Assembly (NCBI GenBank): GCA_021413675.1
Contig: JAIOQA010000108.1
Coordinates: 31,842 to 95,841 of the forward strand
Source: Deltaproteobacteria bacterium
Lineage (GTDB): Bacteria; Myxococcota_A; Polyangia; Haliangiales; Haliangiaceae
Length of the DNA stretch: 64,000 nucleotides
Direction: 5' to 3'
Notes under the pieces: generated by a model
The model's database searches: none
Told to the model about the DNA's origin: nothing
Seen by the model: only the letters and a program-made list of their open reading frames with translations
Translations under genes and position numbers: made by a program
Shown: piece by piece, positions 34,141 to 43,237 of the stretch
Numbering within the stretch: position 1 is the stretch's first letter
Layout of the letters: each line of letters opens with the position of its first letter

Positions 34141-34827
34141 TCAGAAGAGACTGCCGGGGTCCGCTGTGCCTGCGTCCGACGGCGTCGGCACACCGGCGTC
34201 GACGCCCGCCTGGGCAGGCGGCGCCTCCGGCTTGGGCAAGGCGCCCATCGTGAACGAGTGGCCGCTGCGCAGCAGCGCCCGGGTCAACGGCGCCGGGAAC
34301 TGCCGGCAGACGATCCCAGGTTGGCAATCTGAGTCCGCGACCTCGCGGAAGTTGTCGGCCTCCGGCCCGGTGAACCCCGCCTGGCGTAGCGCTGCCAGCG
34401 CGCGATCGGCGGGCATGCCGACGACGTCCGGCATGAGGTGCCACTCCATCGTCTCACCCAGGCGCCCCTGCCTCGGGTCCTCGGACTGTACGAGGAGCGT
34501 CATCGGAAGGCTCGCGGTCATGCGGCCGCCCGCAGCCGGTTGCTGGCGACAGACGTGGCCGAGCTCGATGACCGTGCCATCGACCGCGCTGCCGCACGAG
34601 TTGTGGGTGTCGTCCTCGACCGTGCCGCGGTGGCCGGCGCGCTGGAGCGCGGCCACCGCGTCCGCCCGCGACATCGCGAAGAGGTCGGGCACCGTGAAGA
34701 CGCCAGGATCCTCGCTCGAGGTCGGGCCGGCACCCGACGTTGAAACGCTATGACCGCCAAGCTGCGACGAGAGCGAACACGCCCACAGCCCGGTGACCAC
34801 GCCCATCCACCACCGCCGATACATCAT
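34141..34827 (-). CDS. Envelope protein with two PASTA-like domains
   Basis: I chose the start at 34827 (MMYRRWWMGVVTGLWACSL), since it gives a lipoprotein-like signal with a cysteine 17 residues in. The longer frame adds unlikely sequence. Two repeats of the PASTA type follow: VFTVPDLFAMSRADAVAALQRAGHRGTVEDD, and MPDVVGMPADRALAALRQAGFTGPEADNF. Each ends in a Cys-containing strand (LGHVCRQQPAAGG, GIVCRQFPAPLTRA). The end is a Pro/Ala/Asp-rich tail. PASTA domains often bind peptidoglycan or muropeptides, so a role at the cell wall is likely. It lies 22 bp upstream of the toxin gene on the same strand and is probably co-transcribed with it, perhaps as an anchor or export helper. Confidence 0.75.
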   Translation of the reverse strand: MMYRRWWMGVVTGLWACSLSSQLGGHSVSTSGAGPTSSEDPGVFTVPDLFAMSRADAVAALQRAGHRGTVEDDTHNSCGSAVDGTVIELGHVCRQQPAAGGRMTASLPMTLLVQSEDPRQGRLGETMEWHLMPDVVGMPADRALAALRQAGFTGPEADNFREVADSDCQPGIVCRQFPAPLTRALLRSGHSFTMGALPKPEAPPAQAGVDAGVPTPSDAGTADPGSLF

Positions 34828-35300
34828 CTCGTCGGACGCTACACGCGGGGGTGGGAAGCGAGCAAGCAAAGCCGCATGCAACGCCAAGCCGGCGACCGTA
34901 CTGGAAACCGCGCTCAACGGTGGGCCGTGGTTGGCGCTCGGCATCCGACATCACCCCTGTGGGGTGATATGCAAGGCACCGTCCGCAGGCGACGGAGATG
35001 GCACTCGGAGTCCGTGGCCCAGCCCGCCTGTGCGCGTCGCGCATCGCCCACCGGCTCGTGCGGTCCGTGCCTGGCGGCGGCGCGCAGGCGCATGGGTCCC
35101 GCTCGATCGCGCATAGCGATCGGATCGATCTCTTTTGCGTCGCGCAGGTCGCGCACGACGCAATCATCTTGTTCGTGGGCTCGCACAGCAGGTCAAACGC
35201 GCGCTTCGTGTCGAACGACGTCGCGACCCACGCCGCACCGCGTCGACTCGAGGTGAAGGCGACCCCGTTGCGCTCGCTTCAGATCCCACGACAATAGCGC
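34828..35300. other. Intergenic region, no confident gene
   Basis: This stretch lies between the divergent lipoprotein and the RNxxxH gene. Short open frames on both strands lack a start-site signal and protein character. A + strand frame ending three bases before 35301 (with DRIDLFCVAQVAHDAIILFVGS) might be a decayed remnant. The promoters of both neighbours must be here. I cannot name boxes. Confidence 0.4.
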
Positions 35301-36518
35301 ATGCCACAAATGCATCGCCCGCAGCTCTTCGCCGTGATGCCGGGCGCGCTGATGTACCGCGTCGAGCCATCCCACGGCCTAGGGTTCGCTGAACTCGACG
35401 TCGCGCGGCAGGTCCGGTGCCTCGCTTCTTCTGCGGCCTTCACCCGGATCCCCGAGCCTCAACTTCAGGCGCTCGTCGAATCGATCGCGCACGCGATTGG
35501 CCGCGCCGACTATCACTTCCAACGATTCCGAATGCAGCGGCAGAGGCTCGATGAGATTCGCGCGTGGGCGCCCGGCGACGTATTCTTTGATGCGGCCGTA
35601 TCAACGATGCACTATGAGTTGCAGGCGCTCGCAGGAGCGGCACGGCTCTTGGTGGACCAGCTACTATCTTTGATCGCGAAGTCCCATGACCAACGAGACT
35701 GGGAAGCCGTTCCGATCTTCCGAGATCTAGTTGTCCCTGGCTCGTCAGAGGACAAGCCCGAGATTCACCGACTACGCAGCCACCGTGACTGGTTCGACCT
35801 ACTAAACGCCTACCGCAATACGTTCTTTCACCGAGGATGGGCGCACGGAAGCGGGCACTTCGACAGCGATGGTCGCCAAGCGAGCGAGGTGCCAGAAATG
35901 AATGCACTGCTCGTGCCGGACCGCGCATCACTCACCGGGCGTAGTCGACCATATGATTGGACATACAACGACAAGACCACAGTCGATGATGTCGGAACGG
36001 GCATATACCAGGGACTAAATGCGATGCTCGCGGACCTCTGCGCGAATGCGTGGACAACAGCCGTCCCGCCACCGGGGAGACTTGCGCACGATGAACGCCC
36101 AAACATCATGGTCGCACTCCCAATTCCCATTACCCTCGTAATCGAGGACCTGCTGCTCGCCCCAATATTTTCCTCAAGAGAACGAGCGATGGCGTTTGTC
36201 CAACTTGCGCCTGGGCTCGCAGAAATGGTGCACGCCCGCGAGGCGGAGTTGCTCGAGGTGCGGTCCAACTCCGACTTAGCGCCAACGCCGGCCATCAGCC
36301 TTTCGTTCGCACGACTCACCTCCGATCACGCCACCCGGACACTGATGATATGCCTAGATCCCGAACCGTGCGACAGCGGATGGTCTGAGTTCCGCTCATC
36401 GAGCGCAGTAAACGTTCCGTTGGACGAATTAATGAGGGACAACATAAGAATCGCAAGCCTACCGGTCGACGCGCCAATGACCGTCTACGTGTGGCGAAAG
36501 CCGTTTCTCATTCAATAG
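35301..36518 (+). CDS. Hypothetical protein with RNxxxH (HEPN-like) motif
   Basis: The 405 residues are mostly helical. Residues 172-177, YRNTFFHRGW, carry the RNxxxH form of the R-x4-H signature seen in many HEPN-fold RNases, between two long helices (FQRFRMQRQRLDEIRAWAPGDVFFDAAVSTMHYELQALAGAARLLVDQLLS and the segment after VPEMNALLVPD). The C-terminal half (ISLSFARLTSDHATRTLMICLDPEPCDSGWSEF) appears beta-rich and is not recognised. The gene's base composition is closer to AT than its flanks, which suggests a different origin. No signal peptide: cytoplasmic. There is no obvious antitoxin beside it; the small gene at 36620 is the only candidate. Confidence 0.7.
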   Translation: MPQMHRPQLFAVMPGALMYRVEPSHGLGFAELDVARQVRCLASSAAFTRIPEPQLQALVESIAHAIGRADYHFQRFRMQRQRLDEIRAWAPGDVFFDAAVSTMHYELQALAGAARLLVDQLLSLIAKSHDQRDWEAVPIFRDLVVPGSSEDKPEIHRLRSHRDWFDLLNAYRNTFFHRGWAHGSGHFDSDGRQASEVPEMNALLVPDRASLTGRSRPYDWTYNDKTTVDDVGTGIYQGLNAMLADLCANAWTTAVPPPGRLAHDERPNIMVALPIPITLVIEDLLLAPIFSSRERAMAFVQLAPGLAEMVHAREAELLEVRSNSDLAPTPAISLSFARLTSDHATRTLMICLDPEPCDSGWSEFRSSSAVNVPLDELMRDNIRIASLPVDAPMTVYVWRKPFLIQ

Positions 36519-36619
36519 CGCACCCTAGACATAGGAGCATTTTGCGAGGCGCGTCCTCCGGACGAACGCACGTCATCGAATCGCCAGCGGGACGCCAAGT
36601 CTGAACAACGAAGGAGAAG

Positions 36620-36907
36620 ATGATGAAGGACTACGCGATCACGAAGGACCTGCTGCGCGAACTCGTGCAGACAATGCCCCCGGTGTTCGACAGTCACGCG
36701 CTGATCATCCAGGCGATGCAGCGGCATCCACAACTCTACACGATGGACCTCTACTCGTTCGTCGCGAGCGACGATCCGATCCAGCAGCTCCACGCGTCGA
36801 TCGGCCAGCGCCTGCTGGGAATCGACACGATCGAACCTACGCGCAGGGTTCCCAGCCAGAACGTGCGGGGCCAGACGAGCGAGAACCAGGAGTGGCGACG
36901 CAAGTAG
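36620..36907 (+). CDS. Small hypothetical protein
   Basis: A good ribosome binding site (gaaggagaag) precedes the ATG, which may be one codon later (MKDYAI). The 95 residues read ITKDLLRELVQTMPPVFDSHALIIQAMQRHPQLYTMDLYSFVAS..., compatible with a small helix-turn-helix or helical bundle, followed by a polar tail (TRRVPSQNVRGQTSENQEWRRK). No family recognised. It lies 101 bp after the RNxxxH gene and might be its partner; that is position-based only. Confidence 0.55.
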   Translation: MMKDYAITKDLLRELVQTMPPVFDSHALIIQAMQRHPQLYTMDLYSFVASDDPIQQLHASIGQRLLGIDTIEPTRRVPSQNVRGQTSENQEWRRK

Positions 36908-37304
36908 CGTCATTCGAGTGGGCATCAGCGCTCTTGTGGAACGCGAGCTCGCTCGACTCCGAGGCCAACTCGACCGCGAAGGCCACCGAGCGCGACGGGC
37001 TCCATGCCCGAGCATCCGCCGGTCGATCACGGTGCGGTTAGAATCCACCCACTAAGTCTGGTGGAGAACCATAGATCGCCTCGTCGGTCCGGGCCCACAG
37101 GTGCAGACGGTCCGAATCCCCACCGCACGGCACCTCGGTACAGGACACTATCGCCCGTCCAACCGGTCCCCAGCAATCTTGTATACATCGATCCCATCGA
37201 GCACGATGCGAGCCAGGTGCATCGTTCCTTCGGCGAGAACCCCGCCACCCAGCCCGCTCATTCCGGCGACAGCGCGACGCTGATCGTCTGCCCAGGAGCG
37301 CCTC
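36908..37304. other. Intergenic region upstream of the KPT-repeat gene
   Basis: No gene with credible start or composition is visible in these 397 bp. The stretch is a mosaic of short frames and probably contains the promoter of the large gene beginning at the GTG at 37305. Confidence 0.4.
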
Positions 37305-40300
37305 GTGTCACCTACCCAACCCGACGCCAAGCAGTACGCGCAGCGACCGAAACCTAAGGCCACCAAGCCCACCAAGCCCACCAAGCCCACCAAGCCCACC
37401 AAGCCCACCAAGCCCACCAAGCCCACCAAGCCCACCAAGCCCGCCAAGCCCGCCAAGCCCGCCAAGCCCACCAAGCCCACCAAGCCCACCAAGCCCACCA
37501 AGCCTACCAAGCCCACCAGGGCCACCAAGGCCACTGCCACCCCTCAGCCCAGCGCTGACTCGACGCCCTCCCCCGACGCGGGCCTCTCGCATCGCTCCCT
37601 GGTCACTGAGTCGCACCTCGACGACTTCGTGCGCCGGAGAGGCGTCGACAGCCGCACCGTCATCGTCGACCTGTTGCACAAGCTAGTCACCTCCACGGTG
37701 GCCACACCTCGCAGCATCCGGTTCCCACGCGGTGAGGCGAGTGGCCAACCAGGCGAAGACTGCTACTTGGACGCGGCGGAGGCCCATCCACCGTTCGTAC
37801 CCGCGGGGCCCAGTTTCTGGGAGATCGGCACGAATCTCAAGCCGCTTGCAAAGGCCACGGAAGACTACAGGAAGCGCACGCGCACGACACCATCGAACGA
37901 GAGACGTTCGGCGACGTTTGTCTTCGTCACGCCACTCTCGGATCAGCGGACGACCCAAACATTCCGATCGGCGCAGCGCGACCGGTGGATCGCCAAACGA
38001 CGCGCCGCGAACCAGTGGAAGGACATTCGCGTCCTTGATGGCAGCATGCTCGTCACGTGGCTCACACGGCTGCCCGCGGTCGACCGATGGCTCGCCGACC
38101 AACTCGGCATCGCCGGCGATGCAACTAGCACCCCCGAGCTTGAATGGGCCACGCTTCGAACCATCGGCAGCCCGCCCCCGCTCCACCCGGAGGTATTTCT
38201 GGCTGGGCGGGCCGCCACGCTGGAGCAGCTAAACAAGCTGTTCTCTGGGGAGATCCCCGAGCTGCGTCTGGAGACGCGAGAGGTTGGCGAGCACGTCTGG
38301 CTTGTCGCCGCCTACCTGGCATCACGGCCGCCTCCACTGCAAAGCGCCGGCGGTCGCTGCCTGATTGTAGGGAGCCCTGGCGACTTCAAGCGAGCCCTCG
38401 GGTTGGATGCACACGTCTTGATCGTCAACTTCCCGCTCGAGGAATTCACTCCAGAACTCCACCAGCGCGCCCGAAACCGAAACCACAGGGTCATCTACGC
38501 CGCACTACCTGGTGGCCCGGATCACCCATATCGCGTCTCAGTTCCTCGTCCACGCGAGCACGAATTGCGTACCGCGCTCGAATCCTCCGGCTACAACACC
38601 CAACGGGCGCGCGATCTTGCCACCAAGTGTGGTGGCCAGTTGTCCTCGCTACGCCGGATCCTGCTGGGGTTGTCGCTCTACCCGGAATGGAGCGTTCCAT
38701 CGCCCCACGCCGACGTAGTCATCGCCAACTTGATCGGCCGGTGGCGCGAGGACGTGTCCGGCGACCGGGAGGAGGTCGAACTTGTCGCGGGAAAACCGTA
38801 CGGGGAGTGGATCCACTCGATCCGTGAGTTCGCGGCGCGGCGCGCCACTCCCCTCGAGCATCGTGCCCCGACCTGGACCTTCGGCCCACGCTTCGAGGGA
38901 TGGAACACACTCGGACCTCAAGTCTTCGACGATGTCCTCGACCGGCTGGCGGCGACCACTATCCGTGTGCTGGGCGAGCGCGACCCGCAGTTCGATCTTC
39001 CCGTTGCCGACAGATCCGCAGCGGCAGTGTTCGGACATGTGCTGACCCACTCCGGAGCCCTACGAATGGGGCTCGCCGAGACCCTCGCCCTTCTGGCCAC
39101 GCACGGCGACGCTCTGCCCAACGCGACGCCGAACAAGGCAGCGACCGTCGCCGCGCTCGCGGTGCGCGACCTGCTCGAAAACGCCGACTGGGTCATCTGG
39201 GCAAGTCTTGACAGGTTGCTGCCACTTCTCGCCGAAGCGTCCCCCCGAGAGTTTCTCGATGCGCTCGATGGGGCAATCGACCGTGTCCCGTCGGCGATCG
39301 ACACCATGTTCGCGCAAGAGGGAAAACGCTTCGGCGAGAGCACGGTGATGACCGGTATTCTTTGGGCGCTGGAAACCATGGCGTGGGAACCGACGCTCTT
39401 GACACGTGTGACCATCACGCTCGCGCGGCTAGCTGCGCGTGATCCTGGGGGGCGCTGGGGCAATCGCCCTTTGCCTTCGCTGACGACGATCTTCCTGCCC
39501 TGGCGATCCCAGACTGTCGCGTCACTCGCGCAACGCGTGACGGCGCTGCGGGCGCTAGCGGGCGAACATCCGGTACAGGCCTGGGACCTACTGAAGTCGC
39601 TCCTGCCGCATACACAGATGTTCACCATGGGGTCGCACCGACCGTCCTGGCGCGAGTGGATCCCGCCCGACTATCCCGATCGGACCAGCGGCACAGAGTT
39701 CGCAGCCGCCGTGAAAGCGTACACCGACCTCCTGCTCGAACTTGCCGCCGATAGCCCGAATCGGCTGACTGAACTCATCGAACGCCTGAACGACCTCCCG
39801 CCGGAAGCGTTCGACAAGGTCTGCTCCTTCCTTGGGAGGCCGGAAACTGTCTCGCTCCCAGAGGAAGTTCGAAGCCGGCTCTGGGAGTCACTCGAGCACA
39901 TGGTCCGCGAACACAGGGCGTTCCGGGATGCGACCTGGGCACTCAAGAGTCACCGCGTCGAGACGCTTGCGCAGCTTGCTGCAGCCTTGGCCCCAACGAG
40001 CGCACGCTACCGCTATCGCCACCTGTTTACTAACCGCGAACACGATCTCCACGATGACGACGGTGATTTCCACGTTCAGGAGCAGCGGCTCGCAAGCAGG
40101 CGTGAGGCTGCGGTGGAGAGTATTCACACGGCCGAGGGAATTTCCGGCGTACTCTCGATGGCACGCATGGTCGAGTCTCCGTGGAAACTTGGCGTCGCGT
40201 CAGGGAATGGTGCGTCGGTCGATAGCGACGCCGACTTGCTCCGCTTTGAAGTCGGAGCAGAGGATACAGCGATCGTTCACTTCCTCAACGGCTATGCACG

Positions 40301-41369
40301 CGCACGGTTTCTTCGTCTCGGTGTCGCCTGGCTCACAGAGTTGGGCATCGGTACCTGGGCCCGCGAGGAGCGCCTACGCCTGCTCACGTGGCTCCCCTTT
40401 CAGCCACCGGTGTGGGACTTCGTCGAGCAACTCGGCGCTGACGACCAAGCCGCCTACTGGGGAAACACACCCGCGGTGCCCCACGAGACCCGCACCGGAC
40501 TGGGAGCGGCCGCCAGGCGACTTCTCGCATGTGGACGGCCGAACGCGGCAGCCTGGTGCCTGGAGGTGCAGGCACACCGTGACGACGCGCCCGATCCAGA
40601 GCAGGTCGAGGAAGTGCTTCGCGCCGCAGCCAAACCGAGCACCGACCCGCGCCCTCCGGACGCACGCATCCTCGTGGGACTCATCGAGTTTCTGCAGAAA
40701 CATGAGTATAGTCGTCGCGCACTACTCGAACTCGAATGGATGTATCTCCCGCTCCTCGGTGACCCGCACCGTACACCTCCCAAGACTCTCGAGGAGGAAC
40801 TCAGCACCGACCCCCAGTTGTTCTGCCAGCTCTTGCGCCTCGTCTTCCGCTCCGAGCGCTTGCGGGGCGAGCCCAAGGAGAATCCGACGAATGAAGAGCG
40901 AAACCGCGCGATGAACGCATACCGTCTTCTCCAGGACTGGGGAACGGTTCCAGGCCAGCACGATCGCGAGATCAATGAATCCGAACTGACGGACTGGGTG
41001 GAGCGTGCCCTGGCAAGTTGTGGCGAGTCCGGCCACACGGAACTCGGCCAGCAGTACATCGGCAAGATTCTGGCGCACGCACCGCACGCAGCGGAAGACC
41101 AATGGCCGGATGCAATCGGACGCGTCCTGAACGTCGCCGCTCGCAAGCACATGCGCCGCGGATTCACCCTCGAGCTATTCAACCAACGCGGTGTCCACGT
41201 CGTCGACGCCGGCAACGGTGAACGTGCGCTCGCAGCCAAGTACACCGCTCAGGCCGATAGCCTCGCCACTCGAGGATTCCACCGCGTCGCAGACGCGCTC
41301 CGAGAACTCGCCGCCGAATACATCAGGGACGCGGTGCGCGAAGCCGCCAAGCACCGCGACGACGAATAG
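37305..41369 (+). CDS. Large protein with Lys-Pro-Thr repeat tail and restriction-endonuclease-like N-terminal domain
   Basis: The 1354-residue protein starts at GTG 37305. Residues 19-68 are a Thr-Lys-Pro / Ala-Lys-Pro repeat, probably a disordered basic tail that binds DNA. Residues 95-260 carry a pattern seen in some restriction-endonuclease-like proteins: FPRGEASGQPGEDCYL, FVPAGPSFWEIGTNLKPLAKATEDYRKRT, then ATFVFVTPL, RRAANQWKDIRVLDGSMLVTWLTRLPAVDRWLADQLG. The rest is a long array of helical repeats with no P-loop I can find. I do not recognise a named defence protein, but the nuclease-like head plus a repeat-rich sensor-like body is typical of conflict proteins. It is the last intact gene of the island. 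Confidence 0.75.
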   Translation: MSPTQPDAKQYAQRPKPKATKPTKPTKPTKPTKPTKPTKPTKPTKPAKPAKPAKPTKPTKPTKPTKPTKPTRATKATATPQPSADSTPSPDAGLSHRSLVTESHLDDFVRRRGVDSRTVIVDLLHKLVTSTVATPRSIRFPRGEASGQPGEDCYLDAAEAHPPFVPAGPSFWEIGTNLKPLAKATEDYRKRTRTTPSNERRSATFVFVTPLSDQRTTQTFRSAQRDRWIAKRRAANQWKDIRVLDGSMLVTWLTRLPAVDRWLADQLGIAGDATSTPELEWATLRTIGSPPPLHPEVFLAGRAATLEQLNKLFSGEIPELRLETREVGEHVWLVAAYLASRPPPLQSAGGRCLIVGSPGDFKRALGLDAHVLIVNFPLEEFTPELHQRARNRNHRVIYAALPGGPDHPYRVSVPRPREHELRTALESSGYNTQRARDLATKCGGQLSSLRRILLGLSLYPEWSVPSPHADVVIANLIGRWREDVSGDREEVELVAGKPYGEWIHSIREFAARRATPLEHRAPTWTFGPRFEGWNTLGPQVFDDVLDRLAATTIRVLGERDPQFDLPVADRSAAAVFGHVLTHSGALRMGLAETLALLATHGDALPNATPNKAATVAALAVRDLLENADWVIWASLDRLLPLLAEASPREFLDALDGAIDRVPSAIDTMFAQEGKRFGESTVMTGILWALETMAWEPTLLTRVTITLARLAARDPGGRWGNRPLPSLTTIFLPWRSQTVASLAQRVTALRALAGEHPVQAWDLLKSLLPHTQMFTMGSHRPSWREWIPPDYPDRTSGTEFAAAVKAYTDLLLELAADSPNRLTELIERLNDLPPEAFDKVCSFLGRPETVSLPEEVRSRLWESLEHMVREHRAFRDATWALKSHRVETLAQLAAALAPTSARYRYRHLFTNREHDLHDDDGDFHVQEQRLASRREAAVESIHTAEGISGVLSMARMVESPWKLGVASGNGASVDSDADLLRFEVGAEDTAIVHFLNGYARARFLRLGVAWLTELGIGTWAREERLRLLTWLPFQPPVWDFVEQLGADDQAAYWGNTPAVPHETRTGLGAAARRLLACGRPNAAAWCLEVQAHRDDAPDPEQVEEVLRAAAKPSTDPRPPDARILVGLIEFLQKHEYSRRALLELEWMYLPLLGDPHRTPPKTLEEELSTDPQLFCQLLRLVFRSERLRGEPKENPTNEERNRAMNAYRLLQDWGTVPGQHDREINESELTDWVERALASCGESGHTELGQQYIGKILAHAPHAAEDQWPDAIGRVLNVAARKHMRRGFTLELFNQRGVHVVDAGNGERALAAKYTAQADSLATRGFHRVADALRELAAEYIRDAVREAAKHRDDE
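37362..37508 (+). repeat. 9-bp tandem repeat encoding Lys-Pro-Thr/Ala
   Basis: The unit aagcccacc (and aagcccgcc in the centre) is repeated in frame about 16 times, giving (T/A)KP. The near-perfect DNA identity suggests recent slippage expansion, so copy number may vary between strains. Confidence 0.9.
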
Positions 41370-41379
41370 CTTCACCGAG

Positions 41380-41605
41380 CTTCGCGCAGATCGCGCCTTT
41401 ACCCTGCGCGGCGTTCGCCACCATGCGAAGGACGCGCGCGACGACCAAGTAGCCGTCGCGCTGGGCGCAGGTTGCACGCGGCTCTGCACCCAATCGGCTG
41501 GCGCTCGTAGGGGTCGTGTGAGGCCACAGCCACCGGCGCAGCTCGACTGTCGCGCGGAGGAACGCGGGGTTCCATGTCTCGACGGCCGTCGGAATCCCGA
41601 GGATG
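41380..41605 (-). pseudogene. Decayed fragment of the toxin/immunity locus
   Basis: Read on the - strand, codons give SLVFILGIPTAVETWNPAFL..., then LRRWLWPHT, close to the C-terminus of the immunity candidate (AYPTIVETWDPEFLRATLELRRWLWPNT at 31187-31262). After about 20 residues it continues RDGYLVVARVLRMVANAAQGKGAICAKLGE, close to an internal part of the toxin (RDRHPVVDRVLRNLANTAQGKDAIYAKLDE, about 33360-33450). The frame continues in one piece but lacks the rest of both genes and any start. It is a deletion remnant of a second copy of the locus, at the right end of the island. Confidence 0.75.
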
Positions 41606-41905
41606 AAGACGAGACTTCTGACAGGGAAGAGGATCCCACCGATTCGCAGGCCCCGGCAACCGACGATGCCGACGACGGCGGATCACGTGAGGCATGAAGG
41701 TGGCACCGCCGCCGGTCCCACAGGCGCCGTGGGCGGGCGGCCAAGTACGCCTCGCGATCGAGCGCGGTGGAACCGGCATCCGATACATGTGAACGACGAT
41801 TACATTCTAGCGAGCCTGACCGATGTTCCTGGGTCCTCGCCGACAGCGCACCCGCGCAACGCCACGAAATCGAAGGTGGTTTTCTCGTGCAACTTCGCAC
41901 TCGCG

Positions 41906-41918
41906 CCTTTGGGGTCAC
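41906..41918. other. Putative attR core
   Basis: This is a 13-bp copy (cctttggggtcac) of the tRNA-Glu 3' end. The flanking bases differ from the copy at 11511 on both sides, as expected for hybrid att sites of a serine recombinase. Confidence 0.7.
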
Positions 41919-41947
41919 GAAACGACGACGGTCCACCCGGACCACCC

Positions 41948-41974
41948 AGCGCCCACCCGGGCGCTTCGTCATTT
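41948..41974 (+). terminator. Rho-independent terminator, probably the original tRNA-Glu terminator
   Basis: The 7-bp stem agcgccc (41948-41954) / gggcgct (41959-41965) with loop accc is followed by tcgtcatttt. It lies 30 bp after the putative attR with no gene of its own before it on this strand. Removal of the island would place it directly after tRNA-Glu. Confidence 0.65.
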
Positions 41975-42202
41975 TCGGGGCGCGCGATCGGGTCGCCTGC
42001 AGCAGGACTCGGCCTGCTCGGGCGCACCCGGGATCGCTCCGGCGGCTGGCTCCCATCGCCGGTCGGCCCCCGACCACTGGAACGCGGCGACCGCGACGAT
42101 CAGCCCGCGACGCTCTTCATGTTGTCGGCGTCCATGCGGAGGCCGTGCACCTCGAGCTCCGACAGGGCGGTGCCGATCCCGCGGATGTCGTCCGGCGATG
42201 GG

Positions 42203-43198
42203 TCAGTGCTCGTCGTCGTGCTCCACGCGGGACGTGCGCGAGACCACCGGCGCGTCGAAGGGGATCGTCATCACGCGGTCCACGTTCGCGCCCCGCTCGA
42301 GAAAGACGATCGTGTCGCCGTGGAGGCCAACCCAGAGCACGTCGCAGCCCTCGTGCATCCCGAAAGGCCCGACGCGCTCGTGCGGCGGCGTCGCGTAGAT
42401 CAACTCGACGCGATCGTCGAACCTCGCGACGCCTCCGAAGTAGTGCTCCGTGCGGCTCTCACCCAGACTCGAGTGCCCACGGACCGCGACCACCCAGCGC
42501 GGCGTCCGCGTCCACATGCGAAGGGCGGACGGGACGTGCTTGACGACGCGTATCCCATCGCCATCGAGGACGTGGAGCGCGCGGGTCTCCGCGACGATGC
42601 GGCGCGCCCCCGCGAAGAGCCGCACACCCGAGACGGGAATCTCGAGCGGGATGCGCGTCGGCCGCGCCAGCGCGGCATGCGACGCGACCATGAGCGCGAG
42701 ACCGCCAGAGGCCTGCGAGGCGGCCCAGACCAGGCGGTGCTCGTCGGCCGCCAGCGCGGACGCCGAGTCGTTCCAACCGCGCAGCGTGATCCGCTCGACC
42801 GCCCCGGTTGCACGGGCGATGCGGACGATCCCGTCACCCGTGGCGAGGGCGCCGATGACGTGGTCGCATGTCACGACCGCCGAGTGAGCCTGTATGTCGA
42901 CCGCCGCGGGTTCGAACGGCGCGCCGTCCCGTGCGAGCAAGGTCTTCTTGCTGAGCAGCACCATCCCGGAATCGTCGACATGGAGCTTGCCGCCGGGTAG
43001 CCGCTGGTCGAGGACGCGCTGGACCGCGCCGCTGACCGGGTCGCCCGTGCATAGCCACCAGCGCGCGGTCGGCTCCCGCAACTCCGCGAAGCCCTCCTTC
43101 GGCGCGATCGCGGGATCCGCTTCGAGGTAGTAGATTCGCTCGCGGTGAAGGTCGATCGCGGCGAGTCGGCGCGATTCGAAGAGCACGGTGGGTTGCAC
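42203..43198 (-). CDS. Hypothetical beta-propeller-like protein
   Basis: The 331-residue protein has no signal peptide and consists of repeated beta-type segments (RRLAAIDLHRERIYYLEADP, DVLWVGLHGDTIVFLERGANVD, RMWTRTPRWVVAVRGHSSLGE, VDIQAHSAVVTCDHVIGALATGDGIVRIAR), consistent with a propeller built of six or seven blades. No catalytic motif. Start and stop are clear but function is unknown. It converges on the island boundary and stops about 285 bp after attR, with small non-coding sequence between. Confidence 0.65.
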   Translation of the reverse strand: MQPTVLFESRRLAAIDLHRERIYYLEADPAIAPKEGFAELREPTARWWLCTGDPVSGAVQRVLDQRLPGGKLHVDDSGMVLLSKKTLLARDGAPFEPAAVDIQAHSAVVTCDHVIGALATGDGIVRIARATGAVERITLRGWNDSASALAADEHRLVWAASQASGGLALMVASHAALARPTRIPLEIPVSGVRLFAGARRIVAETRALHVLDGDGIRVVKHVPSALRMWTRTPRWVVAVRGHSSLGESRTEHYFGGVARFDDRVELIYATPPHERVGPFGMHEGCDVLWVGLHGDTIVFLERGANVDRVMTIPFDAPVVSRTSRVEHDDEH

Positions 43199-43237
43199 CG
43201 CGGGTCGAGTCAGCCGCGCAGCGCTGTGACCCTCTTG

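Noticed and set aside
34998..35297. 99-codon frame ending just before the RNxxxH gene
   Set aside because: No ribosome binding site and no coherent protein pattern over its length; a remnant at best.
37362..37508. Tandem repeat that looks at first like a CRISPR-type or satellite array
   Set aside because: The units are 9 bp with no spacers, stay in frame and encode Lys-Pro-Thr within a long gene.
40454..41245. Long open frame on the - strand inside the KPT-repeat gene
   Set aside because: It is antisense to a coherent 1354-codon gene, has arginine/serine-rich low-complexity content, and lacks a start signal. It is a high-GC shadow.
42100..42202. Short - strand frame ending at 42100 (with GTALSELEVHGLRMDADNMKSVAG)
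   Set aside because: It has no good start and lies in a different frame from the gene at 42203. The peptide looks protein-like but is too short to support; it may be the tail of a lost gene.
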